Part shown: positions 26,806 to 35,896 of the stretch, one piece after another
Layout: each line of letters starts with the position of its first letter
How positions within the stretch are numbered: position 1 is the first letter of the stretch
Source: RHLJ01 sp040222455
Lineage (GTDB): Bacteria > Bacteroidota > Rhodothermia > Balneolales > Balneolaceae
DNA length: 64,000 nucleotides
Assembly (NCBI GenBank): GCA_040222455.1
Contig: JAVKDD010000027.1
Coordinates: 434,001 to 498,000 of the forward strand
Direction of reading: 5' to 3'
The notes under the pieces: generated by a model
What the model saw: the letters and a program-made list of their open reading frames with translations, nothing else
The model's database searches: none
Told to the model about the DNA's origin: nothing
Position numbers and translations under genes: made by a program

Positions 26806-27984
26806 ATGTACAAAGTAGTCTTCTTTATTTCAATTTTTCTAATAAGTGCTATAAATTGCAAAGCTCAAAATGCTGATACTATTCAGGTGGCTGAAAAGCC
26901 TCAAGTAATTGCAGAAAGACTTCCATTAGTTGAAGATAGACCTATTAAAAATGTCATTTTTATTATTGGAGATGGAACAGGATTGGTTCAATTAACTTCT
27001 GGGCAATATAATTTAGTAGGTGCAGAAGGGCTTCTTCATCTACAAACAATGCCGGTAACTGGAATTGTTAAAACGTATGCTGCAAATAGTTTAATAACTG
27101 ATTCAGCATCTGGGGCAACAGCATTTTCTTGTGGTGTAAAAACTGATAATGGTAAGATTGCTCAATTACCCGATGGAACAGATTGCAAAACCATATTAGA
27201 AATGGCAGAAGAAAAAGGTTTAAGCACTGGAATAGTTTCAACTTCAGGTGTAACCCATGCTACACCAGCAAGTTACGCTTCTCATGTGCCTTCAAGAGGT
27301 ATGCAAGCAGAAATTGCAGAACAATATCTTCTATCTGGAACTGACGTAATTTTAGGGGGAGGGACTGAGTATTTTGTTCCGTCAACTGAAGCTAAAAGTA
27401 AAAGAAAAGATGAGCGAAATTTAATTACCGAGTTTAAAGAAGCTGGATACGAATATATAGATACTAAAGCGGGTTTAGATGCATCAGTTAATGGAAAGTT
27501 GCTTGGATTGTTTTCAACATCTGGAATGCCAAGTGAAGAAAGAACGCCTACTTTGGAAGAGATGTCTTCTAAAGCAATTAGTATTTTAAGAGAAAACGAA
27601 AATGGCTTCTTTTTAATGATTGAAGGTTCCCAAATCGATTGGGGTGGACATGAAAATAATACTCCTTATGTGCTTAGAGAAGTAGAAGATTTTGATAATG
27701 CTATAAAATCAGCACTTGATTTTGCCAAAGAAGATGGCGAAACGTTAGTAGTTGTTACTGCAGATCACGAAACTGGAGGAATGACTTTAAACGCACCTTA
27801 TGGGAGTAGAGATCGTATTGAAATAGCCTGGACAACTGGAAATCATACGGGTGTTCCTGTTCCTTTAATGGCTTATGGTCCTCATGCAATTGAATTCACA
27901 GGATGGTGGGAAAATACCGAAGTGGGAATTAAAGTTGCCGAATTATTTGGAGTTGGTACTTTACCAATGATTATCGAAGAATAA
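26806..27984 (+). CDS. secreted alkaline phosphatase (PhoA family)
   Basis: The 392-residue protein has a signal peptide (about 1-20, ending NCKA before QNAD) and the alkaline phosphatase core: metal ligand Asp56 in FIIGDGTG, nucleophile Ser100 in ITDSASGATAFSCG, THATPASYASH, MIEGSQIDWGGHENN and VTADHETGGM for the zinc sites. It should release phosphate from organic esters in the periplasm. A -7-like TATCTTTA lies about 25 bases upstream. Its 3' end overlaps the convergent sialidase-like gene by 14 bases. Confidence 0.95.
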   Translation: MYKVVFFISIFLISAINCKAQNADTIQVAEKPQVIAERLPLVEDRPIKNVIFIIGDGTGLVQLTSGQYNLVGAEGLLHLQTMPVTGIVKTYAANSLITDSASGATAFSCGVKTDNGKIAQLPDGTDCKTILEMAEEKGLSTGIVSTSGVTHATPASYASHVPSRGMQAEIAEQYLLSGTDVILGGGTEYFVPSTEAKSKRKDERNLITEFKEAGYEYIDTKAGLDASVNGKLLGLFSTSGMPSEERTPTLEEMSSKAISILRENENGFFLMIEGSQIDWGGHENNTPYVLREVEDFDNAIKSALDFAKEDGETLVVVTADHETGGMTLNAPYGSRDRIEIAWTTGNHTGVPVPLMAYGPHAIEFTGWWENTEVGIKVAELFGVGTLPMIIEE

Positions 27985-29167
27985 CAGTTTGTATTGAATT
28001 ACCGGATTCAGAAATATTTGTCCATGCAATCAAAACTCCCTCATTAATTCTTGTAATTTGAGGGAAACCGCTTTTTCTTGACGAATCTAGAATTGTAATA
28101 ACATGTTCTTCTAATGTTTCTCCCTCAATTGATATTAACTTTAAGTTCAATTCCGCGGAATCATCATTACGGCTCATCCAACTTATCCAGGAAGAGTTTT
28201 CGTCTTTGGCAATAATATCAACTCTACCTAATGCCGAAGTTGAATCAACAATAATCGGAGGCAAAAAAGTATTCCCTTCATCTAAAGAGAATGAAAGCTT
28301 AACTGCAGCTTTGTTATTTGCACCTGTGAACCAAACCACTGAAACAAGATCATTGATTGCATCTATACTTGGGCCGTTAACGGGACATGCCGCTATTTCC
28401 CAATGGTCATCATATACTGATTTAGGCTCATCCCAACTTCCATTTATATTTTTTGTGATATAGATGTCTCTTATTTCGTTTTCAGTCCTGTTTCGATAAG
28501 CTGCGATCAAACCAGATTTAGTTTTCGCAAGAGATGTATTACAACATTCACAAGCAGACGCATCTAATTCAGTCTCAGAGAGGGTTTCTCCATTTGTTGA
28601 TAATTCTGCTCCCCTTAACGTCATTGCAGCGCTTAGATCACCATGTTCTCCATGGCTACCGATCATATTTCTTCCATCAAGCCATATCATATAAAAAGAA
28701 CTATCTGAAGTAGGAGCCATACTTACAAAACCATGTTCGGTAGCAGTTCCATCGGTATGAGGTATTATTGGCTTTGATGGTTTTGAATTATTAAACGAAG
28801 CAACTTCGATGTTATAAGAATATGTATTTCCAGGAATCTTTTTTAGCCAATGTGCTGCAAGAAGACTTCCATTATTTGCAACGATTGATGGGAAATCAGC
28901 CCAGTTTACAAACCATTCATTCGAATAGTTAACTTGAAATGGATCGCTCCAAGAATTATTTAAAAATTTAGAGTAAAACAGAGTCGCTATTTTTTCATTT
29001 TGTTCAACCCAACTCATAAAAATTACACCTGTATTATCAGAATATAATCGAGGAAGAGAACTATTAACTCCAGTTGGATTTTCAATGATCTCAAGTTGCT
29101 TTGACTTAGAACAATTCGTAATCACACAGACAATTAAGAGGATACTAAGAAGCTGTTTTAGTGGCAT
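27971..29167 (-). CDS. sialidase-fold (BNR-like) lipoprotein with CxCC motif
   Basis: The 398-residue protein has a lipoprotein signal (LIVCVITNC, Cys19) and repeated beta-propeller blades (VIFMSWVEQNEKIATLFYS, FYMIWLDGR, VSVVWFTGANNKAAVKLSFS, SWISWMSRNDD), the layout of exo-alpha-sialidase-like proteins. Asp-box motifs are weak and no sialidase catalytic Arg triad can be assigned by eye. A distinctive ACECCNTS motif (about 207-214) recalls a CxCC signature of some secreted propeller proteins, possibly a metal or disulfide site. It overlaps the following membrane-protein gene by 23 bases and the alkaline phosphatase by 14. True sialidase activity is doubtful. Confidence 0.8.
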   Translation of the reverse strand: MPLKQLLSILLIVCVITNCSKSKQLEIIENPTGVNSSLPRLYSDNTGVIFMSWVEQNEKIATLFYSKFLNNSWSDPFQVNYSNEWFVNWADFPSIVANNGSLLAAHWLKKIPGNTYSYNIEVASFNNSKPSKPIIPHTDGTATEHGFVSMAPTSDSSFYMIWLDGRNMIGSHGEHGDLSAAMTLRGAELSTNGETLSETELDASACECCNTSLAKTKSGLIAAYRNRTENEIRDIYITKNINGSWDEPKSVYDDHWEIAACPVNGPSIDAINDLVSVVWFTGANNKAAVKLSFSLDEGNTFLPPIIVDSTSALGRVDIIAKDENSSWISWMSRNDDSAELNLKLISIEGETLEEHVITILDSSRKSGFPQITRINEGVLIAWTNISESGNSIQTVILR

Positions 29168-29543
29168 TAGAATATTTCTGAGTTAAATAGGAAAAGTATA
29201 GTCCAGTTAATGAAGTGGTGGTAATTGCTCCCAAGTACCAAAAAAATTCAATATGATGAGTTTGAATGATTTCGTTTATTCTGAATAAGAGGACGAGAGT
29301 TGTAAGAGCTAACAAATGCCTTTTAGGGGCAAATCCTGTAATAGTAACGGTTAGCATACCAGATATCCAATTAATGATACCTGATGAAATTATTACAATT
29401 AATACCCACGATATACCTGGTAAAGAGGAAGATCCAAAAAAAGAAAAATTTTCCTGATGGTAAAAAATGATGATAATTCGGATGAACCCTTCAAGAAAAA
29501 TGCTGAATAAAAATGATCCTAGTACTGTTATAACGCTCTTCAT
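29145..29543 (-). CDS. small multi-pass membrane protein of unknown function
   Basis: The 132-residue protein has about four hydrophobic helices (about 5-27, 43-70, 77-92 and 100-120) and no recognisable active-site motif. It sits directly upstream of the sialidase-fold lipoprotein and overlaps it by 23 bases, so the two are translationally coupled and probably work together at the envelope. I do not recognise the family. Confidence 0.78.
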   Translation of the reverse strand: MKSVITVLGSFLFSIFLEGFIRIIIIFYHQENFSFFGSSSLPGISWVLIVIISSGIINWISGMLTVTITGFAPKRHLLALTTLVLLFRINEIIQTHHIEFFWYLGAITTTSLTGLYFSYLTQKYSNATKTAS

Positions 29544-29641
29544 GTTTAAGAGTATCGAGTTATTACTTTTAAACCAACCCTTTTTTAGTTAAATGATTTA
29601 TTTATTCTTTTGAAGATGAAAAAAGTACAAGAAGTTTATAC

Positions 29642-29655
29642 CTTAAGCGCTTAAG
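29642..29655. promoter_or_regulatory. 14-bp perfect palindrome, candidate operator
   Basis: CTTAAGCGCTTAAG is a perfect palindrome in the divergent spacer between the membrane-protein gene and the DUF4920-like gene, 17 bases before the latter's ATG. Its position near a start suits a dimeric repressor site. It is not followed by a T-run, so it is not a standard terminator. Confidence 0.35.
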
Positions 29656-29672
29656 AAAAATTCAAAAAAATT

Positions 29673-30167
29673 ATGAAAAACATATTATTTCTATCTCTCT
29701 TCATTTTTAGTTCAATTATCGTTTATGGACAAACAAGTAGCGAGGTTATTAGATTATCTGAACCTATTCAGCAAACAGATGAAGTAGAAGTATTTGGATC
29801 AAAAATAGAACTTAATACACTGTCTCCATTTTCTCTTATAGAGGTTATTGAAGGTGATAATGAATCTTCAATTGTTACTTTAAGAACTAGCGTATCTGAA
29901 GTTTGTAACAAGAAAGGATGCTTTTTTATAGCACAAGAAGGCGATTATAGTGCTAGAATTACATTTAAAGATTATAGTTTTTTTATACCCACCGATTCGC
30001 AAGGTAAAGAAGTTACTTTGGTAGGAGAGTTTACCGTTCAAACTCTTAGCGAAGAACAAGCGAAACACTATGCCGAAGATGCAGGTAAAGATCCTGCGTT
30101 AATCAATGGAGATCAAAAAGAGTATTCAATTGTGGCAACGAGTGTTGTTGTTCCAAAATCAAAGTAA
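29673..30167 (+). CDS. secreted DUF4920-like protein
   Basis: The 164-residue protein has a signal peptide (about 1-19, ending VYGQ) and a compact beta-rich domain with the conserved segment SEVCNKKGCFFIA, which matches the DUF4920 pattern (VCxxxGCW) known from Bacteroidota. The two cysteines could form a disulfide or bind metal. Function of the family is not established. It is followed 17 bases later by a putative metallopeptidase gene on the same strand. Confidence 0.8.
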   Translation: MKNILFLSLFIFSSIIVYGQTSSEVIRLSEPIQQTDEVEVFGSKIELNTLSPFSLIEVIEGDNESSIVTLRTSVSEVCNKKGCFFIAQEGDYSARITFKDYSFFIPTDSQGKEVTLVGEFTVQTLSEEQAKHYAEDAGKDPALINGDQKEYSIVATSVVVPKSK

Positions 30168-30184
30168 TTTATCAAACTAATTTA

Positions 30185-30676
30185 ATGCAAGAAAACGATA
30201 TTCTAGAACCGTCAGAAATAACTTCATCAGATAAGCAATTAATGGAGTCTCCAGAAATTGAGACGATTGCTAAAAAGGTAATTGCTGATTTTAAACTCGA
30301 TTTTGGACCTGCAGAGATCGGCTATTTTTTGATTTATCCCCATATTTCCAAACAAAAGGCTGCGAAGTGCATGAAAGCAACTAGAGAGGTTAAATATTAT
30401 TCGGGGAATGATTATCTAATAGAAGTTTCAGGAGAATTATGGGATATGCTAGATTCAAAAACGAAAGAGATGATGATTTATCATGAGTTGTTACACCTTG
30501 ACCCAACTTTTAAGTCAAAGACTCAAGAGTGGAAAATGAATCTACGAAAACCAGACTTCGCTGATTTTTACACTATAAATGATAAATTTGGTAACGAATG
30601 GTATAAAACCATTCAAGCTACAGCGTCTTCATTATATGATTTAGACCCAAAACAGGAAAGTAAGGTATCTCTTTAA
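30185..30676 (+). CDS. putative metallopeptidase
   Basis: The 163-residue protein has no signal peptide. Its YHELLHLDP motif (HExxH) is a zinc-metallopeptidase signature and the context (EVSGELWDML, then KEMMIYHELLH) resembles the putative metallopeptidases found in phages and many bacteria. A lone Cys lies at KAAKCMKATREV. It ends immediately against the convergent SUI1 gene with no gap. Proteolytic activity and substrate are not shown. Confidence 0.75.
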   Translation: MQENDILEPSEITSSDKQLMESPEIETIAKKVIADFKLDFGPAEIGYFLIYPHISKQKAAKCMKATREVKYYSGNDYLIEVSGELWDMLDSKTKEMMIYHELLHLDPTFKSKTQEWKMNLRKPDFADFYTINDKFGNEWYKTIQATASSLYDLDPKQESKVSL

Positions 30677-30901
30677 TTATTTAACATCATAGCCTTCTTT
30701 CAAAAGTATAGTCTTAATCTTTGGAATGTGATTACCTTGAATCTCAATCACTTTTCCTTTAGTGGTACCACCAGTACCTAATTGTGATTTTAACTTTTTT
30801 TCAAGTTTCTCAATAACTTGAGGATTATGCGTTATACCTTTTATTACGGTTACCTGTTTTCCTCTTCGTCCACCTGTTTCTAGTGTAACTGTTACTTTCA
30901 T
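30677..30901 (-). CDS. SUI1/eIF1-family protein (YciH-like)
   Basis: The 74-residue protein is the core SUI1 domain: VTLETGGRRGKQVTVIKGI, LKSQLGTGGTTKGKVIEIQG and the C-terminal IKTILLKEGYDV. Bacterial SUI1 proteins resemble eukaryotic initiation factor 1 and can influence start-site fidelity; the physiological role in bacteria is still open. E. coli YciH is about 108 residues; this version lacks most of the N-terminal tail. Its start lies two bases after the MATE gene stop, so they share a transcript. Confidence 0.93.
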   Translation of the reverse strand: MKVTVTLETGGRRGKQVTVIKGITHNPQVIEKLEKKLKSQLGTGGTTKGKVIEIQGNHIPKIKTILLKEGYDVK

Positions 30902-30903
30902 TT

Positions 30904-32307
30904 TTAAACTTTAGTTCGTTTCCATTTACCTCGTTTGAATAAAATAAATCCGATAATACCAAGAGCAGTTTCAGAGATAACGATAGAATAAAAGACTCCA
31001 TCTTGTGCCCATCCTAATTCTCTTGCTAAAAAATAAGCAAGTGGTATTTCTAATAACCAAAAGCAAAAGAAGTTGATTATTGTTGGAGTTTTGGTATCAC
31101 CTGCTCCATTAAAAGCTTGTATAACAACCATACCAAAGGCATAAGATAAATATCCATAACTAATCACACGAAGGCATTTTGATCCTATTTTAATTACTTC
31201 CGCATCAGTAGTAAAAAGCTTCATCAGGAAATCAGAAAATGTATAAAAACAAACTCCTACAATTCCAAGAAAAACCATATTAATTCCTGCTACAGCCCAA
31301 ACTGATTTTTCAGCACGGTCTTTTTTGTTTGCTCCCAGGTTTTGACCTACAAGAGTAGCTGCAGCATTACTCATTCCCCAAGAGGGTAGAATTGAGAAAA
31401 CAAAAATTCTAATAGCAATAGTGTACCCTGCAACAACTATACTTCCATATGAACTTAGAATTTTTACTAATACGACCCAACTTGAGGTAGCAATCAACCA
31501 TTGTAAAATCCCTCCGATAGAGACTCGAATTAGTTTTTTTATAATATCCCACTGTAGGGTTATATGAGGCTTAAGAATATTGATTCGAGATGAATCTCCA
31601 ATTAAGATATAAAGTTGAAAAAGAACTCCAGAGCCTCTACCTATTATTGTTGCAATTGCGGCTCCTTTTATTCCAAGTTCTGGAAATATCCACCATCCAA
31701 AAATTAAAATTGGATCCAGAATGATATTTAAGCCATTAGAAAGCGCTAGAACTTTCATTGAAAGAGAAGCGTCTCCAGCTCCTCTGAAAATTGCGTTTAT
31801 CACAAAAAGCAACATTATTACAACATTGCTTCCAATTATAAGTGAAGTATAACCTGAGTATTGTTTGATTATAATTTCCTCAGCCCCCATAAAACCTAAA
31901 AGTTGAGCAGAAAAGAAAATACCAATTAAAGCTAATGGGAGGGATGCAATAAAAGCAACAATTATAGCCTGAACGGATGCTCTTGCCGCACCGTCACTAT
32001 CTTTTTCACCTATTCGACGGGATACAATCGCGGTAGTTGCCATTGCTAACCCGATTGCAACTGCATAAATAATTGTAACTAGCGATTCTGTAATCCCAAC
32101 AGTAGCAACAGCTTCAGCACCTAATTTTGAAACAAAAAAAATATCTACTACTGCAAAAATAGATTCCAATGACATTTCCAGTACCATTGGAATTGATAAA
32201 AGCAAAATAGCTCTTCCAAGTTTCACTTCAGTAAAATCTTGTTGAGTACCTGAAATAGAGGATTTAATATCACTCCAAAGTGAGCGATTTTGAACTTCTA
32301 CCTGCAT
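30904..32307 (-). CDS. MATE-family efflux transporter
   Basis: The 467-residue protein has about twelve membrane helices arranged in two similar halves, typical of MATE (NorM/DinF-like) exporters that move cationic drugs or metabolites in exchange for Na+ or H+. Family segments are visible at SIPMVLEMSLESIFAVVDIF, GLAMATTAIVSRRIGE and AATLVGQNLGANKKDRAE. It is followed without spacing by SUI1. The substrate cannot be read from sequence. Confidence 0.93.
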   Translation of the reverse strand: MQVEVQNRSLWSDIKSSISGTQQDFTEVKLGRAILLLSIPMVLEMSLESIFAVVDIFFVSKLGAEAVATVGITESLVTIIYAVAIGLAMATTAIVSRRIGEKDSDGAARASVQAIIVAFIASLPLALIGIFFSAQLLGFMGAEEIIIKQYSGYTSLIIGSNVVIMLLFVINAIFRGAGDASLSMKVLALSNGLNIILDPILIFGWWIFPELGIKGAAIATIIGRGSGVLFQLYILIGDSSRINILKPHITLQWDIIKKLIRVSIGGILQWLIATSSWVVLVKILSSYGSIVVAGYTIAIRIFVFSILPSWGMSNAAATLVGQNLGANKKDRAEKSVWAVAGINMVFLGIVGVCFYTFSDFLMKLFTTDAEVIKIGSKCLRVISYGYLSYAFGMVVIQAFNGAGDTKTPTIINFFCFWLLEIPLAYFLARELGWAQDGVFYSIVISETALGIIGFILFKRGKWKRTKV

Positions 32308-32328
32308 TGAGTTTTAAATATTGAATAG

Positions 32329-32357
32329 AAAAAAAGCCACTCAGTACTAAGTGGCTT
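32329..32357 (-). terminator. intrinsic terminator of the Ig-like lipoprotein gene
   Basis: On the minus strand AGCCACT pairs with AGTGGCT around an eight-base loop and is followed by a run of T residues (the A-run at 32329-32335 on the plus strand). It starts eight bases after the lipoprotein stop codon. Confidence 0.85.
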
Positions 32358-32364
32358 GATTCGT

Positions 32365-33798
32365 TTAGTTTCCTATGACCTTAGATCTAGAACCAGATAT
32401 AGTTGCACTTGTAACATTTCCGGAGGGCGTAGTTACTCTAACGGTCATTGTAGCCCCTTGAGAGGTACTATTTTCATCATCAATATCTTTAAGGGTAACT
32501 GTAAAGTCAGTTCGTCCAGGGCCGTTAGTAAAATAATCTCCTAAATTTACATCAACATCTCCTGTAACTTCAATATCACCTAGTGATTCGACAGTTATTG
32601 AAGTACCTGCTGCCATCGGTCTCCCATTAAGATCTGTTACTGAGAAATTAACTATGTCTGATCCATTCGCAGGAATTGTAAAGCTACCACTTGTAAAAGT
32701 AATATTTGCAGTTCTTGTAGTAAATAACAGACGAATGTCTCGAATTATATACTCATTGTCTTCATCAACTGTTTTTGCAGTTACAGTAAAGAAGCCAACA
32801 TCGGCAGTACCAATGCCAGGTTGGCTACCATCTGGACTAAGAAGAACAGTAGCAAAACCTCTTTCATCTGTAATTGCGGAACCACCTATTCTACCTGCAT
32901 CAGTTCTAAAATCAACTGCTGTACCAGTTTTAACCGGGTTTCCATAGCGATCACCCACACTGGCAGTAACATTATATGTTATTCCAGCATCTAAATATCC
33001 ATAACCTTCTAGATTATAATCTTTTGGTGCTACAAAAAATCTATCAGCTGAAGGAAAACCACCATTTATGGCAATTAAAATAGGGGTTGAAGAAATTCGT
33101 ACACCATCATTACGAATTATAAATGCTTCTAACCGTACTACGCCTGCTGAATCTCCACTAAATAAATTTGAGACAACTTCTCCAGATGCATTTGTCTCAA
33201 CCTTTTGAGGAACAACAGATTCACCACCATTTGGACCTTTAATAATTCTAAAGTTTACTTCTACAGGAGTATCTTCATTCATATTTCTTCCTGAAGAATC
33301 CTGAACCATAAAATTAAATGTAGAATTTACAGTACCACCAGTTTGCCTGATGTTTATTGCAGTTTCACTCACTTCAGCAAGTATAATTGCTGCTGGGATT
33401 CCTGGATCTCCTTCTACAACTGTGCCTCCACCATCATTTCCACCTCCAGTATTTGTTCCTTCCTCAACTAAACTAAAATCAAGACTAATCGATTGATTTG
33501 GTAATGCAGTAATTGATTTTACAGAAGAATTATAACCGTTTTGTGACGCCCTAATTGTAATATCGGTAGCTTCAATAATATCAATATTATCAAATAAATA
33601 ATTACCTGAAGAATCAGTACTCGTAAATGTACCAGTTAAGCCCTCTGGAGAAGTTATAATTAGTGCAGCTCCTGCAATTGCATTTCCACTTGCACTATCA
33701 TTCACTTCTCCTTGAATGGTAACTTGATCATCATCAGAAGGTTGACAACTGATTAAGAAAACCATCAAAACTATCGCGTAAGAATATATTCGCTTCAT
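32365..33798 (-). CDS. Ig-like (Big_1-type) repeat lipoprotein
   Basis: I start this at ATG 33798 (MKRIYSYAIVLMVFLISC, Cys18), giving a lipoprotein of 477 residues; a TTG at 33849 would place 17 residues before the signal. Domains: a carboxypeptidase-regulatory-like domain (about 25-105; ASGNAIAGAALIITSPEG), a Gly-rich linker, then two or three bacterial Ig-like units (about 125-475; DSSGRNMNEDTPVEVNFRI, DRYGNPVKTGTAVDFRT, DLNGRPMAAGTSITVESLG). The D-x-x-G-x-P-x-x-x-G-T pattern is typical of Big_1/invasin-like modules. It is probably a surface structural or adhesion protein; no partner is obvious. Confidence 0.87.
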   Translation of the reverse strand: MKRIYSYAIVLMVFLISCQPSDDDQVTIQGEVNDSASGNAIAGAALIITSPEGLTGTFTSTDSSGNYLFDNIDIIEATDITIRASQNGYNSSVKSITALPNQSISLDFSLVEEGTNTGGGNDGGGTVVEGDPGIPAAIILAEVSETAINIRQTGGTVNSTFNFMVQDSSGRNMNEDTPVEVNFRIIKGPNGGESVVPQKVETNASGEVVSNLFSGDSAGVVRLEAFIIRNDGVRISSTPILIAINGGFPSADRFFVAPKDYNLEGYGYLDAGITYNVTASVGDRYGNPVKTGTAVDFRTDAGRIGGSAITDERGFATVLLSPDGSQPGIGTADVGFFTVTAKTVDEDNEYIIRDIRLLFTTRTANITFTSGSFTIPANGSDIVNFSVTDLNGRPMAAGTSITVESLGDIEVTGDVDVNLGDYFTNGPGRTDFTVTLKDIDDENSTSQGATMTVRVTTPSGNVTSATISGSRSKVIGN

Positions 33799-33888
33799 AT
33801 TTTTTTCTTTTAGAGAGAAATCTGCATTGTTAACGTTACAGAGTATCAAGTTTAAGATGATATTAAACTAAAAAGTAAAATAGCCTTT

Positions 33889-35115
33889 TTATTCAGCTAC
33901 TTCCAAAGTTTCTTGTGTTGGTTGATGAATTTTAGGTTCTGGTACAAATCTCCATACTATATAAGCAGTAAGAATAATAGTGAAAGCTCCAAATATTGTG
34001 TTGCTTAAATATCCAAATTTATCAAATAATGGACCAGCTATACTACCTGCAAGTCCGGCACCAATATTTCCAATCGCAACTAGTAGACTCATAAGGCTTC
34101 CTCTGTTATTTGATTTTACTAACTCGGAAGACAATGCTTGAAAAGGGCTGATTCTCATCGCAATTAATAGCATTGCAATAGGAAATACAACAAACGCAAC
34201 CCAGAAAGATGTAACTATAAAAGTAGTTAAGGCCATAATTGTAGCTAAGCCCAAACAGGAAAAAATGATCATATTTTTTCGACCTATTTGATCAGAAAGC
34301 TTACCAGCATTCGGTCCTGTAATCGCATTTATAATACCGCCAGCAAAAAATAGCCACCCGATTTCAGTTAAACTAACTCCAAACTCTTTGGTAAGCCATG
34401 CGGGTAGGTAGATTAAAAATATAGAAAGACTTAAAAACATTAAAAGGTATGAAACTGCGACTGCCTTAATATCCTGTTGTTTTAATAAGTCGATATATTT
34501 TTTAAATGTTGTTCTTAAAGTGATTTTAGAAATCTGTAGTTCAACATTTGGTTGTGGTAGTTTAAAAAAGATTAGAATAGTAGTTAATCCCATTATGCAA
34601 CCAAAAAGGATGAAGGGGAATTTAAATCCATGTACTTCAGCTAAAAAGGTACCTAAAGGAATTCCAAGAATTTGACCCATTGCAATTCCACTCATAATCC
34701 AACCATTGGCCCAGCCTCTTTTTTCGTAGGGGAAATAATCACCAACATAAGATACTGCTGATCCGCTAAGAACCCCGCCAGCCATTCCCGCAAAAGCTCT
34801 TAATATAAGTAAGGAAGAAAAACTGTTTGCCATACTATGCAACAAAAGGGCGATTGTCATACCAAAACTTCCGATAAGGAGTATTTTTCTTCTGCCTATT
34901 TTATCTGAAAGTGGCCCCATAATAATGGCAAATACACCAATCATGGATGCATAAACTGTAACTAAATAGCCTAGTAAACTTTCTGAAGTATTAAGTTCAA
35001 CCCCAATTTTAGGAAGGATAGGAGATATAATCATTACCTGACTACTCGCTGCGAATACAAGAAGCCATAATGAAAATATTATGTAATAAGGATTTACTTT
35101 TTCAGATTGGGTCAT
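33889..35115 (-). CDS. MFS transporter
   Basis: The 408-residue protein has twelve predicted membrane helices. The MFS motif GPLSDKIGRRK is in loop 2-3 (about residues 65-75) and its second-half counterpart GKLSDQIGRKN in loop 8-9. The layout fits drug-H+ antiporter (12-TM) exporters of the Bcr/AraJ type. It is upstream of the Ig-like lipoprotein on the same strand (90 bases away), and divergent from the pilin gene. Substrate unknown. Confidence 0.92.
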   Translation of the reverse strand: MTQSEKVNPYYIIFSLWLLVFAASSQVMIISPILPKIGVELNTSESLLGYLVTVYASMIGVFAIIMGPLSDKIGRRKILLIGSFGMTIALLLHSMANSFSSLLILRAFAGMAGGVLSGSAVSYVGDYFPYEKRGWANGWIMSGIAMGQILGIPLGTFLAEVHGFKFPFILFGCIMGLTTILIFFKLPQPNVELQISKITLRTTFKKYIDLLKQQDIKAVAVSYLLMFLSLSIFLIYLPAWLTKEFGVSLTEIGWLFFAGGIINAITGPNAGKLSDQIGRKNMIIFSCLGLATIMALTTFIVTSFWVAFVVFPIAMLLIAMRISPFQALSSELVKSNNRGSLMSLLVAIGNIGAGLAGSIAGPLFDKFGYLSNTIFGAFTIILTAYIVWRFVPEPKIHQPTQETLEVAE

Positions 35116-35371
35116 TAAAAAAATGTTTCATGCAATTACTCAATTTATTTATTAACAGCTAGTAGTTAGAAATAATATTACAATAATTTAAAAGGAATTA
35201 TTTTTTTCTATTTATTAGATTGTAACATCACTTAAGAAATATACTCCTTGTATTAAAATTGACTAATAATATTTAAATACGGTAAGAAGATTCTAATTTA
35301 CTTTCTTGTAAGTATTTATGAACTTTGTAACAGATCAATAAAGATTTAACAAATAAACAAAAAACAAACCT

Positions 35372-35376
35372 AGGAG
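35372..35376 (+). promoter_or_regulatory. strong Shine-Dalgarno of the major pilin
   Basis: AGGAG lies six bases before the pilin ATG, one of the clearest ribosome-binding sites in the window, where most genes have weak ones. Together with the terminator just after the gene it suggests high pilin expression relative to the rest of the operon. Confidence 0.7.
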
Positions 35377-35382
35377 ATCATC

Positions 35383-35829
35383 ATGGGTCAACAACAATTA
35401 CTTCTCGTAATTTTAGTAACAATAATCGTTGGTATCGCAACAGTAGTTGCAATCAACACATTCTCAAGTTCTGCAGATTCTGCTAACTTAGATGCAGTTA
35501 GAAACGATATCGCTTCTATTGCTGCTTCAGCGCAAGGATACTACATTAAGCCAACAATGCTTGGTGGTGGTGGAAATAGTTTCGCTGCTGTTACTTTCAA
35601 CAACATCGCTTTTGCTGCTGATACAGTAGACGCTGCTGGTACTAACGCATTCAACGCAAATGGTCGTTATGTTATTAGTGGTCAGGCTGCTGGTTCTTTC
35701 GTAGTAACTGCACACCCTGCAAGTAGAACCGTAGGTGATGTATCACTTACATCTACAGCTACTCTTGGAGCAACTACAATTGCTGCAACTGTAAGTCCAG
35801 GTAACACTGAATTTACTGATAATCTATAA
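35383..35829 (+). CDS. major pilin-like protein with MGQQQ N-terminus
   Basis: The 148-residue protein opens MGQQQLLLVILVTIIVGIAT: a two-residue leader ending in Gly, a short polar QQQ, then about 20 hydrophobic residues, like the N-terminal helix of type IV pilins, but without the usual Phe at +1 and Glu at +5. The remainder is Ala/Thr/Gly-rich and beta-rich, with a GGGGNSFAAVTF segment. A strong SD and a downstream terminator suggest it is the most abundant subunit. It is a paralogue of the next gene. The pilin role is inferred from the hydrophobic N-terminus and operon context; processing is unproven. Confidence 0.82.
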   Translation: MGQQQLLLVILVTIIVGIATVVAINTFSSSADSANLDAVRNDIASIAASAQGYYIKPTMLGGGGNSFAAVTFNNIAFAADTVDAAGTNAFNANGRYVISGQAAGSFVVTAHPASRTVGDVSLTSTATLGATTIAATVSPGNTEFTDNL

Positions 35830-35846
35830 TCAGATTATTTTCCATA

Positions 35847-35878
35847 AAGCTTCCCAACTTTTGGGAAGCTTTTTTTTT
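35847..35878 (+). terminator. intrinsic (probably partial) terminator after the major pilin
   Basis: AGCTTCCCAA pairs with TTGGGAAGCT as a perfect 10-bp stem with a 3-base loop, followed by an eight-T tract. Since the downstream pseudopilin starts only 19 bases later on the same strand with no obvious new promoter, it probably attenuates rather than ends transcription, lowering expression of assembly genes relative to the pilin. Confidence 0.88.
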
Positions 35879-35896
35879 ACCTAATAGTTTTTCAAT

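Noticed and set aside
30185..30676. Phage origin for the HExxH metallopeptidase
   Set aside because: Similar proteins occur in phages, but no phage genes surround it, so transfer is not supported.
35300..35325. Bacteroidota-type promoter GAACTTTG upstream of the pilin
   Set aside because: It has one mismatch to TAnnTTTG and no -33 TTTG at the proper distance, so I do not list it as a feature.
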